Assembly: GCA_002070955.1 (NCBI GenBank)
Contig: MWEK01000013.1
Span: 1-64,000, forward strand
Reading direction: 5' to 3'
Origin: Planctomycetes bacterium ADurb.Bin069
GTDB taxonomy: Bacteria > Planctomycetota > UBA8108 > UBA8890 > UBA8898
DNA: 64,000 bases
In this document: piece after piece, positions 30,929 to 39,679 of the stretch
Position numbering within the stretch: the first letter of the stretch is position 1
Layout of the letters: each line of letters begins with the position of its first letter
Notes under the pieces: generated by a model
What the model was told of the DNA's origin: nothing
Database searches by the model: none
What the model saw: only the letters and a program-made list of their open reading frames with translations
Program-made: the position numbers and the translations under genes

Positions 30929-33900
30929 TCATTTCTTTGGAGGAAAATACTCCTGGAGCGGGAGGACGCCCCACTGCCGGCTCCGCAGGGCGCGGATGCC
31001 GGCCACCGCCGCCCGGGCGGCGGACATGGTGGTTATACACGGAATGTTGAGCGTGATCGCCAGCGCCCGGATATAGGTGTCGTCCAGGCGCGGACCGTGC
31101 CCCTTGGGCGTGTTGATGACCAGCGCGACCTCGCGGGACCGCATGAGGTCGGCGACGTTGGGACGCCCCTCCTTGAGCTTCAGCACGGGAACGACCCCGC
31201 CCAGGCCCGCGGCCGCGATGCTCAGACGCGTGCCGCGGGTCGCGTGGATCGTGAACCCCATCTCCATGAGCTGGCGCACGATAGGAACGACGTCCTTCTT
31301 CTCCCCGTCGCGCACGCTCACGAACACCGCTCCCGCCAGGGGCAGCGGCCGCTGCGTGGCCATGTGCGCCTTGGCGTAGGCGATGCCGAAGCTGTCGTCC
31401 AGGCCCATGACCTCGCCCGTGCTCTTCATCTCGGGGCCCAGGACGGGGTCCACGCCGGGGAAGCGGTTGAAGGGAAACACCGGCATTTTCACCGCCATGT
31501 GGCGGACCTGGACCTCGCGGGTGAAGCCGAGCTCCTTCAGCGTCATGCCCGCCATCACCTTGGCGGCGAGCTTGGCCAGCGGCACGCCGATGGCCTTCGA
31601 AACGTAGGGCACCGTGCGCGAAGCGCGCGGGTTGACCTCGAGCACGTACACGCGGCCGTTCTGGACCGCGAGTTGCAGGTTCATCAGGCCCTTGACGCCG
31701 AGCCCCTCGGCCAGCGTGAACGTTATCCGCCGGATCTCTTCCTGCACCACGCGGTTCAGGCTGAAGGGCGGCAGCGCGCAACTGGAGTCGCCGCTGTGAA
31801 TCCCCGCCTCCTCGATATGCTCCATGATGCCGCCGATGACCGTGGTTCGGCCGTCGCTGATCGCATCGACGTCGACCTCGGTGGCCTCTTCCAGGAACTC
31901 GTCCACCAGCACCGGCCTGCGGCCGCTGGCCGCGATCGCCCGGGCCATGTACGCTTCCAGCTCCTCGCGGTTCCAGACGACGCGCATGGCTTCGCCGCTC
32001 AAGACGAAGGAGGGCCGCAGGAGGACGGGATAACCGATCCGCTCCGCGACGCGGGCGGCCTCATCGAACGTCGTCGCGACTCCGCTCGCGGGCTGTCGCA
32101 ACCGCAGGTCCTGCGCGAGCGCCTGGAAGAGTTTCCGGTCCTCGGCCAGTTCGATGCTCCGGTGCGAGGTTCCCAGGATGGTCTGGCCGGCCTCCACCAG
32201 CCCGGCCGCGAGGTTGAGCGGCGTCTGTCCGCCGAGCTGCGGAATGATGCCGTCCGGCTTCTCGCGATCGCAGATGTTGAGCACGTTCTCCAGGGTCAGC
32301 GGCTCGAAATACAGCTTGTCGGAAGTGTCGTAGTCCGTCGAGACGGTCTCGGGATTCGAATTCACCATGATCGTCTCGATGCCTTCCTCCCTGAGGGCGA
32401 AGGCCGCGTGGACGCAGCAGTAGTCGAACTCGATGCCCTGTCCGATCCGGTTGGGGCCGCCGCCCAGGATCATCACTTTCCGCCGGCCCGAGGGACGCGA
32501 TTCATCTTCCCGGTCGTAGGTGGAGTAGAAGTACGGCGTGGCCGCTTCGAACTCCGCGGCGCACGTGTCGACCACCTTGAACACCGCCTCGATGCCCGCC
32601 GCGCGCCGGTGCCGCCGGACGCCGGCGGCGGTGCACCGCTCCCCGCCGCAGGTCCACAGCGACGCAAGCTGGGCATCGGAATACCCGAGCTGCTTGGCCT
32701 CCAACAGCAGTTCGCGCGGCACATCCTCAAGGCGCCCGTGCGCCGCGAGCCGGCCCTCGAACTGGACCAATTCCGCCATCTGCTCGATGAACCACGGGTC
32801 GATGCCGCTCAGCGCGTGGATCTCCGCCACCGGCATCTCCGCCTTGAGGGCGTAGCGCACGTAGAAGAGCCGTTGCGGCGTCGGAATCCGCAGATAGCGC
32901 TCGATCTCGGCGCGCGCGGGCGGCGTGCCGGCCGCGCAGCGGTCCTGGCCATCCAGCCCCAGGCCGTCGCTCCTGATTTCGAGGCCCGCGATGGCTTTCT
33001 GGAGCGCCTCCTTGAAAGTGCGCCCGATCGCCATGACCTCCCCCACGGATTTCATTTGGCTGGTCAGGCGCTCGTCGGCCTCCGGGAATTTGTGGAACGC
33101 GAACTTCGGCGCCTTGACCACGCAGTAGTCGATCGCCGGCTCGAAGCAGGCGTAGGTCCGCCCGGTGATGTCGTTCGGAATCTCGTCGAGGGTGTAGCCG
33201 ACCGCAAGTTTCGTGGCGACCTTGGCGATGGCAAAGCCGGTCGCCTTGGAAGCCAGCGCCGAACTCCGCGAAACGCGCGGGTTCATCTCGATGGCCACCA
33301 TGCGGCCGCTGCCGGGATGCACGGCGAACTGGATGTTGGCGCCGCCGGACTCGACGCCCACCCCGCGCATGATCGCGAAGGCGGCGTTGCGCATCCGCTG
33401 GTATTCGCGGTCCGTCACGGTCTGGCCCGGCGCCACGGTCACGCTGTCGCCGGTGTGGACGCCCATGGGGTCGACGTTCTCGATGGAGCACACCACGACG
33501 CAGTTGTCGGCGCGGTCGCGCACGACCTCGAGCTCGAACTCCTTCCAGTTCGCGAGGTACTCCTCGATGAGGATCTCGCGGATGGGGCTGGCGTCCAAGC
33601 CCGCCTCGCACTTGAGAAGGTAGTCATCCTCCGTCTCGGCGATCGAGCTGCCGGTGCCGCCCAAAGTGAAGGCCGGCCGGATCACGCAGGGAACGCCGAT
33701 CTCCGCCCGGATCCGGCGCGCATCCGCCACCGAGCGGGCGATGCCGCTTCGGGGCACTTCGACGCCGCAGCCCAGCGCGACCTGCTTGAACTCCTCCCGG
33801 TCCTCGGCTCTCTTGATCGCCCGATAATCGGCGCCGATGAGCTCGATCCCCAGCTCGGCGACGATGCCGCTCTCGACCAGTTCGGTGGCCAGGTTGAGGC

Positions 33901-34183
33901 CGGTCTGGCCGCCCATCGTGGGCAGGATCGCGTCGGGCCGCTCCGCCCTGAGGATCTTGGAGACCGTCGCGACATCGAGCGCCTCGACGTAGGTGCGATC
34001 GCTGAACTGCGGGTCCGTCATGATCGTGGCGGGATTCGAGTTGACCAAGATCACGCGGTACCCGTCCTGCGCGAGGGTCTTGATAGCCTGCGTGCCCGAG
34101 TAATCGAATTCGCAGGCCTGGCCGATGACGATGGGCCCGGACCCGATGATGAGGATCGACTGGATGTCAGTCCTGCGCGGCAT
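30929..34183 (-). CDS. carB: Carbamoyl-phosphate synthase large subunit
   Basis: Makes carbamoyl phosphate from bicarbonate, ATP and ammonia channelled from the small subunit, feeding pyrimidine and arginine synthesis. The two homologous ATP-grasp halves are visible: [20 protein letters not shown] and later [20 protein letters not shown], each with oligomerisation or allosteric segments. The C-terminal MGS-like domain ends with [18 protein letters not shown]. At 1084 aa it is close to E. coli CarB (1073). ATG 34183 begins the family's usual MPRRTDIQ start; a longer open frame upstream lacks homology and covers the promoter. No carA is adjacent. A 144-nt leader with a hairpin precedes it. Confidence 0.96.
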   Translation of the reverse strand: MPRRTDIQSILIIGSGPIVIGQACEFDYSGTQAIKTLAQDGYRVILVNSNPATIMTDPQFSDRTYVEALDVATVSKILRAERPDAILPTMGGQTGLNLATELVESGIVAELGIELIGADYRAIKRAEDREEFKQVALGCGVEVPRSGIARSVADARRIRAEIGVPCVIRPAFTLGGTGSSIAETEDDYLLKCEAGLDASPIREILIEEYLANWKEFELEVVRDRADNCVVVCSIENVDPMGVHTGDSVTVAPGQTVTDREYQRMRNAAFAIMRGVGVESGGANIQFAVHPGSGRMVAIEMNPRVSRSSALASKATGFAIAKVATKLAVGYTLDEIPNDITGRTYACFEPAIDYCVVKAPKFAFHKFPEADERLTSQMKSVGEVMAIGRTFKEALQKAIAGLEIRSDGLGLDGQDRCAAGTPPARAEIERYLRIPTPQRLFYVRYALKAEMPVAEIHALSGIDPWFIEQMAELVQFEGRLAAHGRLEDVPRELLLEAKQLGYSDAQLASLWTCGGERCTAAGVRRHRRAAGIEAVFKVVDTCAAEFEAATPYFYSTYDREDESRPSGRRKVMILGGGPNRIGQGIEFDYCCVHAAFALREEGIETIMVNSNPETVSTDYDTSDKLYFEPLTLENVLNICDREKPDGIIPQLGGQTPLNLAAGLVEAGQTILGTSHRSIELAEDRKLFQALAQDLRLRQPASGVATTFDEAARVAERIGYPVLLRPSFVLSGEAMRVVWNREELEAYMARAIAASGRRPVLVDEFLEEATEVDVDAISDGRTTVIGGIMEHIEEAGIHSGDSSCALPPFSLNRVVQEEIRRITFTLAEGLGVKGLMNLQLAVQNGRVYVLEVNPRASRTVPYVSKAIGVPLAKLAAKVMAGMTLKELGFTREVQVRHMAVKMPVFPFNRFPGVDPVLGPEMKSTGEVMGLDDSFGIAYAKAHMATQRPLPLAGAVFVSVRDGEKKDVVPIVRQLMEMGFTIHATRGTRLSIAAAGLGGVVPVLKLKEGRPNVADLMRSREVALVINTPKGHGPRLDDTYIRALAITLNIPCITTMSAARAAVAGIRALRSRQWGVLPLQEYFPPKK

Positions 34184-34207
34184 GGTCGGCACTCTCGTTG
34201 GCGCACC

Positions 34208-34227
34208 CCTTCGGACGGAACCGAAGG
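34208..34227 (-). promoter_or_regulatory. Perfect hairpin in the carB leader
   Basis: CCTTCGG, a 6-nt loop and CCGAAGG give a 7-bp perfect stem 25-44 nt before the carB start codon, within the predicted transcript. It could affect ribosome access or act in attenuation; no T-run follows it, so it is not a simple terminator. Confidence 0.4.
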
Positions 34228-34333
34228 AACATCCGGCGCCTCCTCGGCGGTCGGATCGTTCCGCCCGAACCGGCGGGCTCGAACGCCGCGCGGCGGCTTT
34301 CCGGCCGGCGGGCCGCGCTTCGGAATAGACCTT

Positions 34334-34362
34334 ACGATACCACCCGCGCCCGGTGATGACAA
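34334..34362 (-). promoter_or_regulatory. Sigma-70 promoter for carB
   Basis: Minus strand: TTGTCA (34362-34357, 5/6), a 17-bp spacer and TATCGT (34339-34334, 4/6). The predicted start near 34327 gives an approximately 144-nt leader. Confidence 0.5.
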
Positions 34363-34417
34363 GCGCCGCAGGGTGTCCGCGCCGCCGGTCCGGGCCGCCG
34401 CGCCGCCACGGACGCGG

Positions 34418-34445
34418 TTGACGGCGGCCGCGCACCTCCTATGAT
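34418..34445 (+). promoter_or_regulatory. Sigma-70 promoter for the nrnA-phasin-ubiB operon
   Basis: TTGACG at 34418-34423 (5/6), a 16-bp spacer and TATGAT at 34440-34445 (5/6). The -10 box contains the first ATG of the downstream open frame (34441), so that ATG would not be transcribed. Confidence 0.65.
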
Positions 34446-34539
34446 GAGGAGTCTGACCGCGCCGGGCGTTGCGGGCATGTGCGCGCGGAGGACGCGCCGC
34501 GGCCTGGGCGGGCGCGGTCCGGAAGACAAGGCGGAACCA

Positions 34540-35655
34540 GTGTACTTCACACCGGACGCGCGCGTGTGCGCCCTCGTCGCGAAGGCGCGCGATGTCGTCC
34601 TCCTGACGCACATCTACCCCGACGGCGATGCCTTCGGTTCGCAGATCGCCCTGGCCGATGCGCTCGAATCGAGGGGCGCGCGGGTGCGCGTGTGGAACTG
34701 CCACCCTCCGCCGGAGCGCATCAAGTTCCTGGACGCCGCCGGCCGCGTGCGGATCGTCCGGCCCGAGGAAATTCCGGCGCTCCCCGACTGCGAACTCCTC
34801 ATCGTGCTGGACACTTCGGAGCCGGCCCGCCTCGGCAACCTGGCCGCCTATCTCGCAGGCTCGGCAGCCGTCAAAATCGCCATCGACCACCATATCCCTC
34901 CGCCGCGGCACGGCTTCGACGCGGCCTGGACCGAGGAACAGGCCGGCGCGACCGGGATCCTGATCCTGGATCTTATCGATGCCCTCGGCTTGACCCTCTC
35001 GCCGGCGGCGGCCGCCGCGCTCTTCACGGCCATCGCCTCGGACACGGGCTGGTTCGCGTTCAACAACACGACGGCGCGCGAGCTGTCGGCGGCGGCCAGG
35101 CTCGTCGAGCACGGCGCCTGCCCGGCGGATCTTTACCGGCACCTGAAGGGCGCCGCTTCGCTGCAGCGCACGACCCTGCTCGGCGAGGTTCTGGCCTCGG
35201 TGCGCGAGGAATTCGACGGCCGTTTCGTCTGGTCCCTGATAACCCGCCGCCAGATGACCGATAAGGGAATAGCCTACGAGGAGCTCGACGGGTTCATCGA
35301 CGAGCTGAAGAACATCCGCGCCGCGCTCGTCGCGGCGCTTATCGTCGAGCTCAGCGACGGCAACTGGAAGGTAAGCCTGCGAGGCCCCCTTCATGTGGAT
35401 GTCAATCTGATCGCGTGCCGCTTCGGCGGCGGCGGCCACGCCAAGGCGGCCGGGTACCGCGTGGCGGCTCCCGGCGTCGAGGCCGTGCTTGCGGACCTGC
35501 GGCCGGAACTACGGCGCGCGTTCGGCCGGCCGCCGCCCGCCGGGAAGCCGCCGCGGCAGGGAAAGGAGGCCGAGCCATGCTCGACCAGGTCAAGAAAGGC
35601 ATGCTCGCCGCGCTCGGCGCGGCGGTCGTCACCCAAGAGAAGCTCGAAGAGGTGA
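34540..35655 (+). CDS. nrnA: DHH-family phosphoesterase, NrnA-like (nanoRNase/pAp phosphatase)
   Basis: Degrades short oligoribonucleotides and/or 3'-phosphoadenosine 5'-phosphate. DHH domain: LLTHIYPDGDAFGSQIALAD (motif I with metal-binding Asp), LIVLDTSEPARLG (motif II), IAIDHHIPPP (the DHH motif) and ASDTGWFAFNNT. DHHA1 domain: RFGGGGHAKAAGYRV near residue 300. I chose GTG 34540, which starts MYFTPDARVCALVAKARDVV like other family members; ATG 34477 is an alternative, while ATG 34441 sits in the -10 box. Its last 79 bp overlap the next gene in another frame, giving a Pro/Arg/Ser-rich tail with no homology. No stop occurs earlier, so the tail appears real or the natural stop has been lost. 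Confidence 0.85.
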   Translation: MYFTPDARVCALVAKARDVVLLTHIYPDGDAFGSQIALADALESRGARVRVWNCHPPPERIKFLDAAGRVRIVRPEEIPALPDCELLIVLDTSEPARLGNLAAYLAGSAAVKIAIDHHIPPPRHGFDAAWTEEQAGATGILILDLIDALGLTLSPAAAAALFTAIASDTGWFAFNNTTARELSAAARLVEHGACPADLYRHLKGAASLQRTTLLGEVLASVREEFDGRFVWSLITRRQMTDKGIAYEELDGFIDELKNIRAALVAALIVELSDGNWKVSLRGPLHVDVNLIACRFGGGGHAKAAGYRVAAPGVEAVLADLRPELRRAFGRPPPAGKPPRQGKEAEPCSTRSRKACSPRSARRSSPKRSSKR

Positions 35656-35909
35656 TCCGCGATCTGGTGCGCGGCGGCGAACTTACCCGGGAGCAGGGCG
35701 CGAAGATCCTCGCCGAGCTGATCGCGCGGGGCGAGAAGGCCCAGGGCGACGTGGGCCGGATCGCGGCGGAACTCGGGCAGAAGCTGGCCAAGTGGCAGCC
35801 CGTCACGCGCGGCGACTTCGATGCGCTCGACGCCCGCGTGGCGGCGCTCGAGCGGCGCCTCGGCGTCGATCCCGAACCCTCCTGCGGGTCCCCGGGACCC
35901 GCGGCGTGA
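35577..35909 (+). CDS. Phasin-like (polyhydroxyalkanoate granule) helical protein
   Basis: 110-aa amphipathic helical protein: MLDQVKKGMLAALGAAVVTQ, then EKLEEVIRDLVRGGELTREQ and a C-terminal heptad-like region (ALDARVAALERRLGV). This pattern is the small phasin-family/PHA-synthesis regulator type that often neighbours an AarF/UbiB kinase gene. Whether it binds PHA granules is not shown; no PHA synthase is in the window. ATG 35577 has AAAGGAGG at good distance. It begins inside the nrnA 3' end, and its TGA (35907-35909) overlaps a GTG (35906) in the frame of the next gene, so the three genes are translationally linked. Confidence 0.75.
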   Translation: MLDQVKKGMLAALGAAVVTQEKLEEVIRDLVRGGELTREQGAKILAELIARGEKAQGDVGRIAAELGQKLAKWQPVTRGDFDALDARVAALERRLGVDPEPSCGSPGPAA

Positions 35910-35941
35910 GCGGCGCCCGTCCGCTCCGGGAAGGATCCGCC

Positions 35942-37576
35942 GTGTGGCGTTCATGGCATGCCCTGCGCTCGATCCCGCGCCTGCGCGAGATCCTCATGGT
36001 GGTCGTCCGGCACGGCTTCGGCCATGCCTTGGGCAGCCTCAACCTTCCCTTCGCCACGCGTCTTCTGCACGTGTTCCGCAAGCAGATCGGCGGGCCGCTG
36101 TCCCAGCCCCGGCGCCTCCGGACCATGCTCGAGGAACTCGGTCCGACCTTCGTCAAGTTCGGCCAGCTTCTCGCCACGCGGCCCGACCTCCTGCCGCAGG
36201 AGTACATCGACGAACTGGCGGGCCTGCACGACACCGTCGATCCACTCTCCTTCGAGACGCTCGTTCCGGTCCTGCGCGCCGAACTCGGCCGGGAGCCCGA
36301 CACCCTCTTCGAGTCCATCGATCCGGCGCCCATCGGCTCGGCTTCCATCGCGCAGGTCCACCGCGCCCGCACCCGCGACGGCGCCGAGGTCGTCATCAAG
36401 ATCCAGCGCCCCGGCATCGAGCGCACCATCGAGCGCGATCTCAAGGTCATCTTCCTGATCGCGCACGTCATTCGCGAGATCGAGGATCTCTCCCATTTCG
36501 ATCCCATGGGGACCGCGCGCGTGTTCGAGCATGCGATCCGGCGCGAGCTTGATTTCCGCCACGAGCTTCACAACGTAGTACGCATCGCCCGCCACGCCCT
36601 GGAGCCGCACGTGCGCATTCCCGCCGCCCGACCCGAGCTCTCGTCGCGCCGCGTCTTGACGCTCCAGTTCCTGCCCGGCGCGACGCTGGCGCAGAACGAT
36701 CCGCCCGCCGCCCTTCGGCGCGAGCTGGCCCGAGGGCTGACGAACGCCATGTTCCGCCAGATCTTCGTCGAGGGCGTCTTCCACGCCGACCCCCATCCGG
36801 GCAACATCATCGTCCTGCCCGACGGCGCCCTCGGGCTCATCGACTTCGGCAGCGCCGGCCGCCTGCCGCCCAGTTCCATCAGCGAACTGGTCGGTTTTCT
36901 AGCCTCGGTCGTCCGGCGCGACTACCAGTTGCTCGCCCGGCAAATCATGAAGAGCGGCTACGCGGGGCACAGCACCGACCAGCGGGAACTGGCCGCCGAG
37001 CTGATGGACTGCCTCGACCCGTACTACGACGCGCCCCTGGCGGAGATCGACCTCGGGCCGATCATTCACGCCGTGTTCGGAATCCTGCTCCGGCATCGCA
37101 TCCGCATTCCCACGCAATACGTGCTCCTGGGCCGCGCCCTCGTCATCCTCGAGGGCACGGTGCGGCGCCTCGATCCGCAATTCGCCCTGATCGAGGAGCT
37201 CACGCCCAACGCCAAGCGCGTTTTCTTGGACCGCTGGAAGCCGCAGTCCCTTCTGCGGGAGGCCCGCCTGGACCTGTACGACGCGGTGACGACGCTCCGG
37301 GAGCTGCCGGGGCTCGCCGGCGGCATCCTCCACCGCCTCAACGAGGGCAACCTCAGAACCCGCATCGCCATCGAGGACCTCCGCAACATCGAGAACCGCC
37401 TGGACCGCCTGAACTCCCAGCTCCCCCTCGGGCTGCTGGCCAGCAGCGTGCTCCTGAGCGGCACGCTCTTCCTGGTGTTGGGAAAGGAAGCCGACAACCT
37501 GGCGACGGTGGCCCTGGGCGCCTACGTGCTCGCGGGGGTCCTGGGGCTCTGGTTCCTCTGGCCGCACCGCAAGTGA
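35942..37576 (+). CDS. ubiB: UbiB/ABC1/AarF-family atypical kinase
   Basis: Membrane-anchored atypical protein kinase-like ATPase that supports ubiquinone or other isoprenoid-lipid biosynthesis. Landmarks: the KxGQ motif in FVKFGQLLATRPDLLPQEY, the Ala-rich loop PIGSASIAQVHRA, the VVIKIQRPGI lysine, EXD-type ELDFRHE, HADPHPGNI (catalytic loop) and LIDFGSAGRL (DFG-like). Two TM helices close the protein (LGLLASSVLLSGTLFLVLG and GAYVLAGVLGLWFLW). From GTG 35942, with AAGGA 6 nt upstream, it is 544 aa, matching E. coli UbiB (546). An alternative GTG at 35906 overlaps the phasin stop. Quinone genes themselves are not in the window. Confidence 0.93.
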   Translation: MWRSWHALRSIPRLREILMVVVRHGFGHALGSLNLPFATRLLHVFRKQIGGPLSQPRRLRTMLEELGPTFVKFGQLLATRPDLLPQEYIDELAGLHDTVDPLSFETLVPVLRAELGREPDTLFESIDPAPIGSASIAQVHRARTRDGAEVVIKIQRPGIERTIERDLKVIFLIAHVIREIEDLSHFDPMGTARVFEHAIRRELDFRHELHNVVRIARHALEPHVRIPAARPELSSRRVLTLQFLPGATLAQNDPPAALRRELARGLTNAMFRQIFVEGVFHADPHPGNIIVLPDGALGLIDFGSAGRLPPSSISELVGFLASVVRRDYQLLARQIMKSGYAGHSTDQRELAAELMDCLDPYYDAPLAEIDLGPIIHAVFGILLRHRIRIPTQYVLLGRALVILEGTVRRLDPQFALIEELTPNAKRVFLDRWKPQSLLREARLDLYDAVTTLRELPGLAGGILHRLNEGNLRTRIAIEDLRNIENRLDRLNSQLPLGLLASSVLLSGTLFLVLGKEADNLATVALGAYVLAGVLGLWFLWPHRK

Positions 37577-37598
37577 CGCGCGCGGGCGCCGCGGCCGG

Positions 37599-38036
37599 TC
37601 ACGCCTGCAGCTCGCGGTTGAAATGCGCCTTGATCAGGCGCCGGAAGCGGCGATCCTTGCGCAGGCTGCCCAGGTCGGTGTCGGTTTCGATCTGCTCGAT
37701 GTCGTCGTAGCCCAGAAGCAGCGCCTTCTCGAGGGCCAGCAGCGCCGAGTCCATGTCCTTGAGCAGCGAATAGGTGCAGGCCAGGTTGTAGTGAAAGACC
37801 TTCTCCTCGGGGCAAAGCTTGACGAGCCTGAGGTCGACCCCGAGGCTTTCCTCGATGCAGCCGAGGCGGGTGTACAGATCGCCGAGCTGGATCATCACCT
37901 CCATGTTCTCGGGATCGATCTCGAGCACGCTCCGCAGGAACAGCACCTGGAACTCATCGCTCAGGGAGCGCGCGGTTTCCCGTTCCAGCGGGATCGCGCG
38001 CCAGTTCAATGAGCGCAGGAACCGGTCATCACTCAT
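37599..38036 (-). CDS. TPR-repeat protein
   Basis: 145-aa soluble protein with about two tetratricopeptide repeats (EFQVLFLRSVLEIDPENMEV through LGDLYTRLG, and VFHYNLACTYSLLKDMDSAL). TPR units mediate protein-protein contacts; partner unknown. The C-terminus LRKDRRFRRLIKAHF resembles the end of many TPR-only bacterial proteins. ATG 38036 has no obvious SD. It converges on ubiB with 22 bp between stops and is monocistronic behind a possible promoter at 38073-38100. Confidence 0.75.
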   Translation of the reverse strand: MSDDRFLRSLNWRAIPLERETARSLSDEFQVLFLRSVLEIDPENMEVMIQLGDLYTRLGCIEESLGVDLRLVKLCPEEKVFHYNLACTYSLLKDMDSALLALEKALLLGYDDIEQIETDTDLGSLRKDRRFRRLIKAHFNRELQA

Positions 38037-38072
38037 AATTGAGCCGCAGCCGTCCGTTTCCCCCTCTGCTTG

Positions 38073-38100
38073 AGTCTACGATGCGGCCCGGCGCGGGCAA
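38073..38100 (-). promoter_or_regulatory. Possible promoter of the TPR gene
   Basis: Minus strand: TTGCCC (38100-38095, 4/6), a 16-bp spacer and TAGACT (38078-38073, 4/6). A start near 38066 gives a leader of about 30 nt. Moderate match only. Confidence 0.35.
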
Positions 38101-38190
38101 CGCAACGGGTGCGGAAGGGGTCGATCGACCCGGAGAAGGAAACGGCGGGACGGCGGATAATCCGGCGCGCGGACTGCGGGCGCGGAGGCC

Positions 38191-39456
38191 TCAGAAGTTC
38201 CAGATCACCGCGCACTGCGCGCGGTTGGCCTTGCCCTCCCCGCGGCGGCGGTATTCCGTCTTGTACCAACCGTACTCGGCCCCGAGCTGCAACTGCTTGG
38301 TAAGGTCGTAGAACACGTTGGTGAACACGAACATGTTGCGGGTGCGCCCGGTGCCGGCGACGGCGCCATCATGGGGATTGTCGACGCCCGCCCCCGAGTT
38401 GAAGACGAGCCCGGTGTCGCGATGTAAACCCTGGTACGAGAGTTGGCCCCAGCCGCCCTCGCTGGTGATGCCGCTGACGCGGGTCGGGGTCAGGTTGACG
38501 CCCTGGCCGATGCCGCCCAGATAAGCGTCGAGGTTGCGGCCGTAAAAGTATTCCCCCGAGACCGTAAAATCGAGCCACGGCGAGAAGTACACCGGCACCC
38601 TGACATCGACGTTGAAGGAAAACGACTCGAAGGTCCGCCGGTGCGCCAAGTCGCTGGGAGCAATGGACGAGCCATCGTACTGCTCTTTCCCGTAATGCGC
38701 CGATACGCCGGCGGTAACCGGTTTCCGGTCAATACCCGGAAAGGTCAGGCCGATCCGCGCCTGACTCGTGGGAAAGCCCGAATCCTCGCCGCTCTCGGTG
38801 TGCGTCGAGCCCGTGAGGCTGTAGTTTTCGCCGATGGTCCGAGTAAGGGCGCCGGCGAGTTCCAGGCCGCACGGGCCGCCGAAGGCCTCGCCGAGAGCGA
38901 ACTTCTTGGTCACCCTGAACTGCGGCCGGCGGTACCCGATGTTCCCGATGTCCCAGCCCACCGAGTAGTTGATCGTGGTGGGGACGAGGGGGGAGATGAC
39001 GTCGGAGTGCTGCCCGGCCAGAACGCGCAGGTCGTACTCGTCCCACCCGAAATCGATGTACGCGCGCCTGAGCATGAGGTGCGACTTGTTCTCCGCCGCG
39101 CCCGCGCCGAAAAAATCCACCTCCAGCCTGCCGGCGGTGCTCACGCCGCCCAGAACCGGTCCCTTGAGGTTCAGCCACAGCCTCGTTTCGTTCGCCGTCA
39201 GGTTGAATTCATCGTCGTTGCGGCTGACCGCGCCCGCCTCCGCGACCGCCTTCGGCCCGGCAACCTCCCGGTTGACCCACAAGACGTAGTTGCCCGGAGA
39301 CGTCCGCGAGTCGTCCCAGCTCATGTCGGCCTTGAATCTTCCGCCGATCTCGATCTGGATGCTGGAAAACACTCCCTTGGCCGCCGGCTCCGCGTCCTCT
39401 CCGGCCCGCGCACAAACCGCGCACAGGCACGCACACAGGGCAGTAATGCTCTTCAC
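38191..39456 (-). CDS. Outer-membrane porin-like beta-barrel protein (DcaP/OprO-like)
   Basis: 421 aa. A short signal peptide (MKSITALCACLCAVCARAG) is followed by alternating amphipathic strands rich in Tyr, Gly and Phe: IEIGGRFKADMSWDD, LMLRRAYIDFGWDEYDLRVL, LAGQHSDVISPLVPTTINY, WLDFTVSGEYFYGRNLDAYL and LQLGAEYGWYKTEYR. The last residue is Phe (CAVIWNF), the usual signal for Bam-mediated outer-membrane insertion. It resembles DcaP-like or phosphate-selective porins in arrangement; substrate unknown. GTG 39456 is chosen because GGAGG sits 7 nt upstream and the signal peptide starts there. It is important evidence that the cell has an outer membrane. Divergent from miaB. Confidence 0.8.
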   Translation of the reverse strand: MKSITALCACLCAVCARAGEDAEPAAKGVFSSIQIEIGGRFKADMSWDDSRTSPGNYVLWVNREVAGPKAVAEAGAVSRNDDEFNLTANETRLWLNLKGPVLGGVSTAGRLEVDFFGAGAAENKSHLMLRRAYIDFGWDEYDLRVLAGQHSDVISPLVPTTINYSVGWDIGNIGYRRPQFRVTKKFALGEAFGGPCGLELAGALTRTIGENYSLTGSTHTESGEDSGFPTSQARIGLTFPGIDRKPVTAGVSAHYGKEQYDGSSIAPSDLAHRRTFESFSFNVDVRVPVYFSPWLDFTVSGEYFYGRNLDAYLGGIGQGVNLTPTRVSGITSEGGWGQLSYQGLHRDTGLVFNSGAGVDNPHDGAVAGTGRTRNMFVFTNVFYDLTKQLQLGAEYGWYKTEYRRRGEGKANRAQCAVIWNF

Positions 39457-39667
39457 GCCAAACCTCCGTCGGATTCCAAGCGGCGCGCGCCGCCCCTCGC
39501 CGCCCTCTTTTGATGATCGAACTTCTCCGGGGCGGCCTTTACCGGAATCCGTCCGGCGGACACGCCTCGCAGACCCGCGACCCATGATGGTACCGGACCG
39601 CCGCGGCGGCGCCAAGCCGGGCCGCGCGCGCCGTCCCGGCCGAGCTTCCGGCCCGATCGGCTCTGGA

Positions 39668-39673
39668 TATACT
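39668..39673 (+). promoter_or_regulatory. -10 box placed 6 nt before miaB ATG (leaderless candidate)
   Basis: TATACT (5/6) at 39668-39673, then 6 nt, then ATG 39680. A normal start site would fall on the A of the ATG. The -35 region (CTTCCG or TTCCGG near 39645-39651) is weak and no SD precedes the ATG. Confidence 0.5.
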
Positions 39674-39679
39674 TGACGC

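Larger units (their letters stand above)
34184..34539. other. Divergent regulatory region between carB and the nrnA-like gene
   Basis: 356 bp with no gene. It contains the leftward carB promoter (34334-34362), the carB leader hairpin (34208-34227), and the rightward promoter (34418-34445) with its leader. Long open frames crossing it on either strand are upstream extensions of the flanking genes and show no homology. Confidence 0.6.

Noticed and set aside
30854..34444. 1196-codon plus-strand frame opposite carB
   Set aside because: Antisense shadow of a fully conserved carB.
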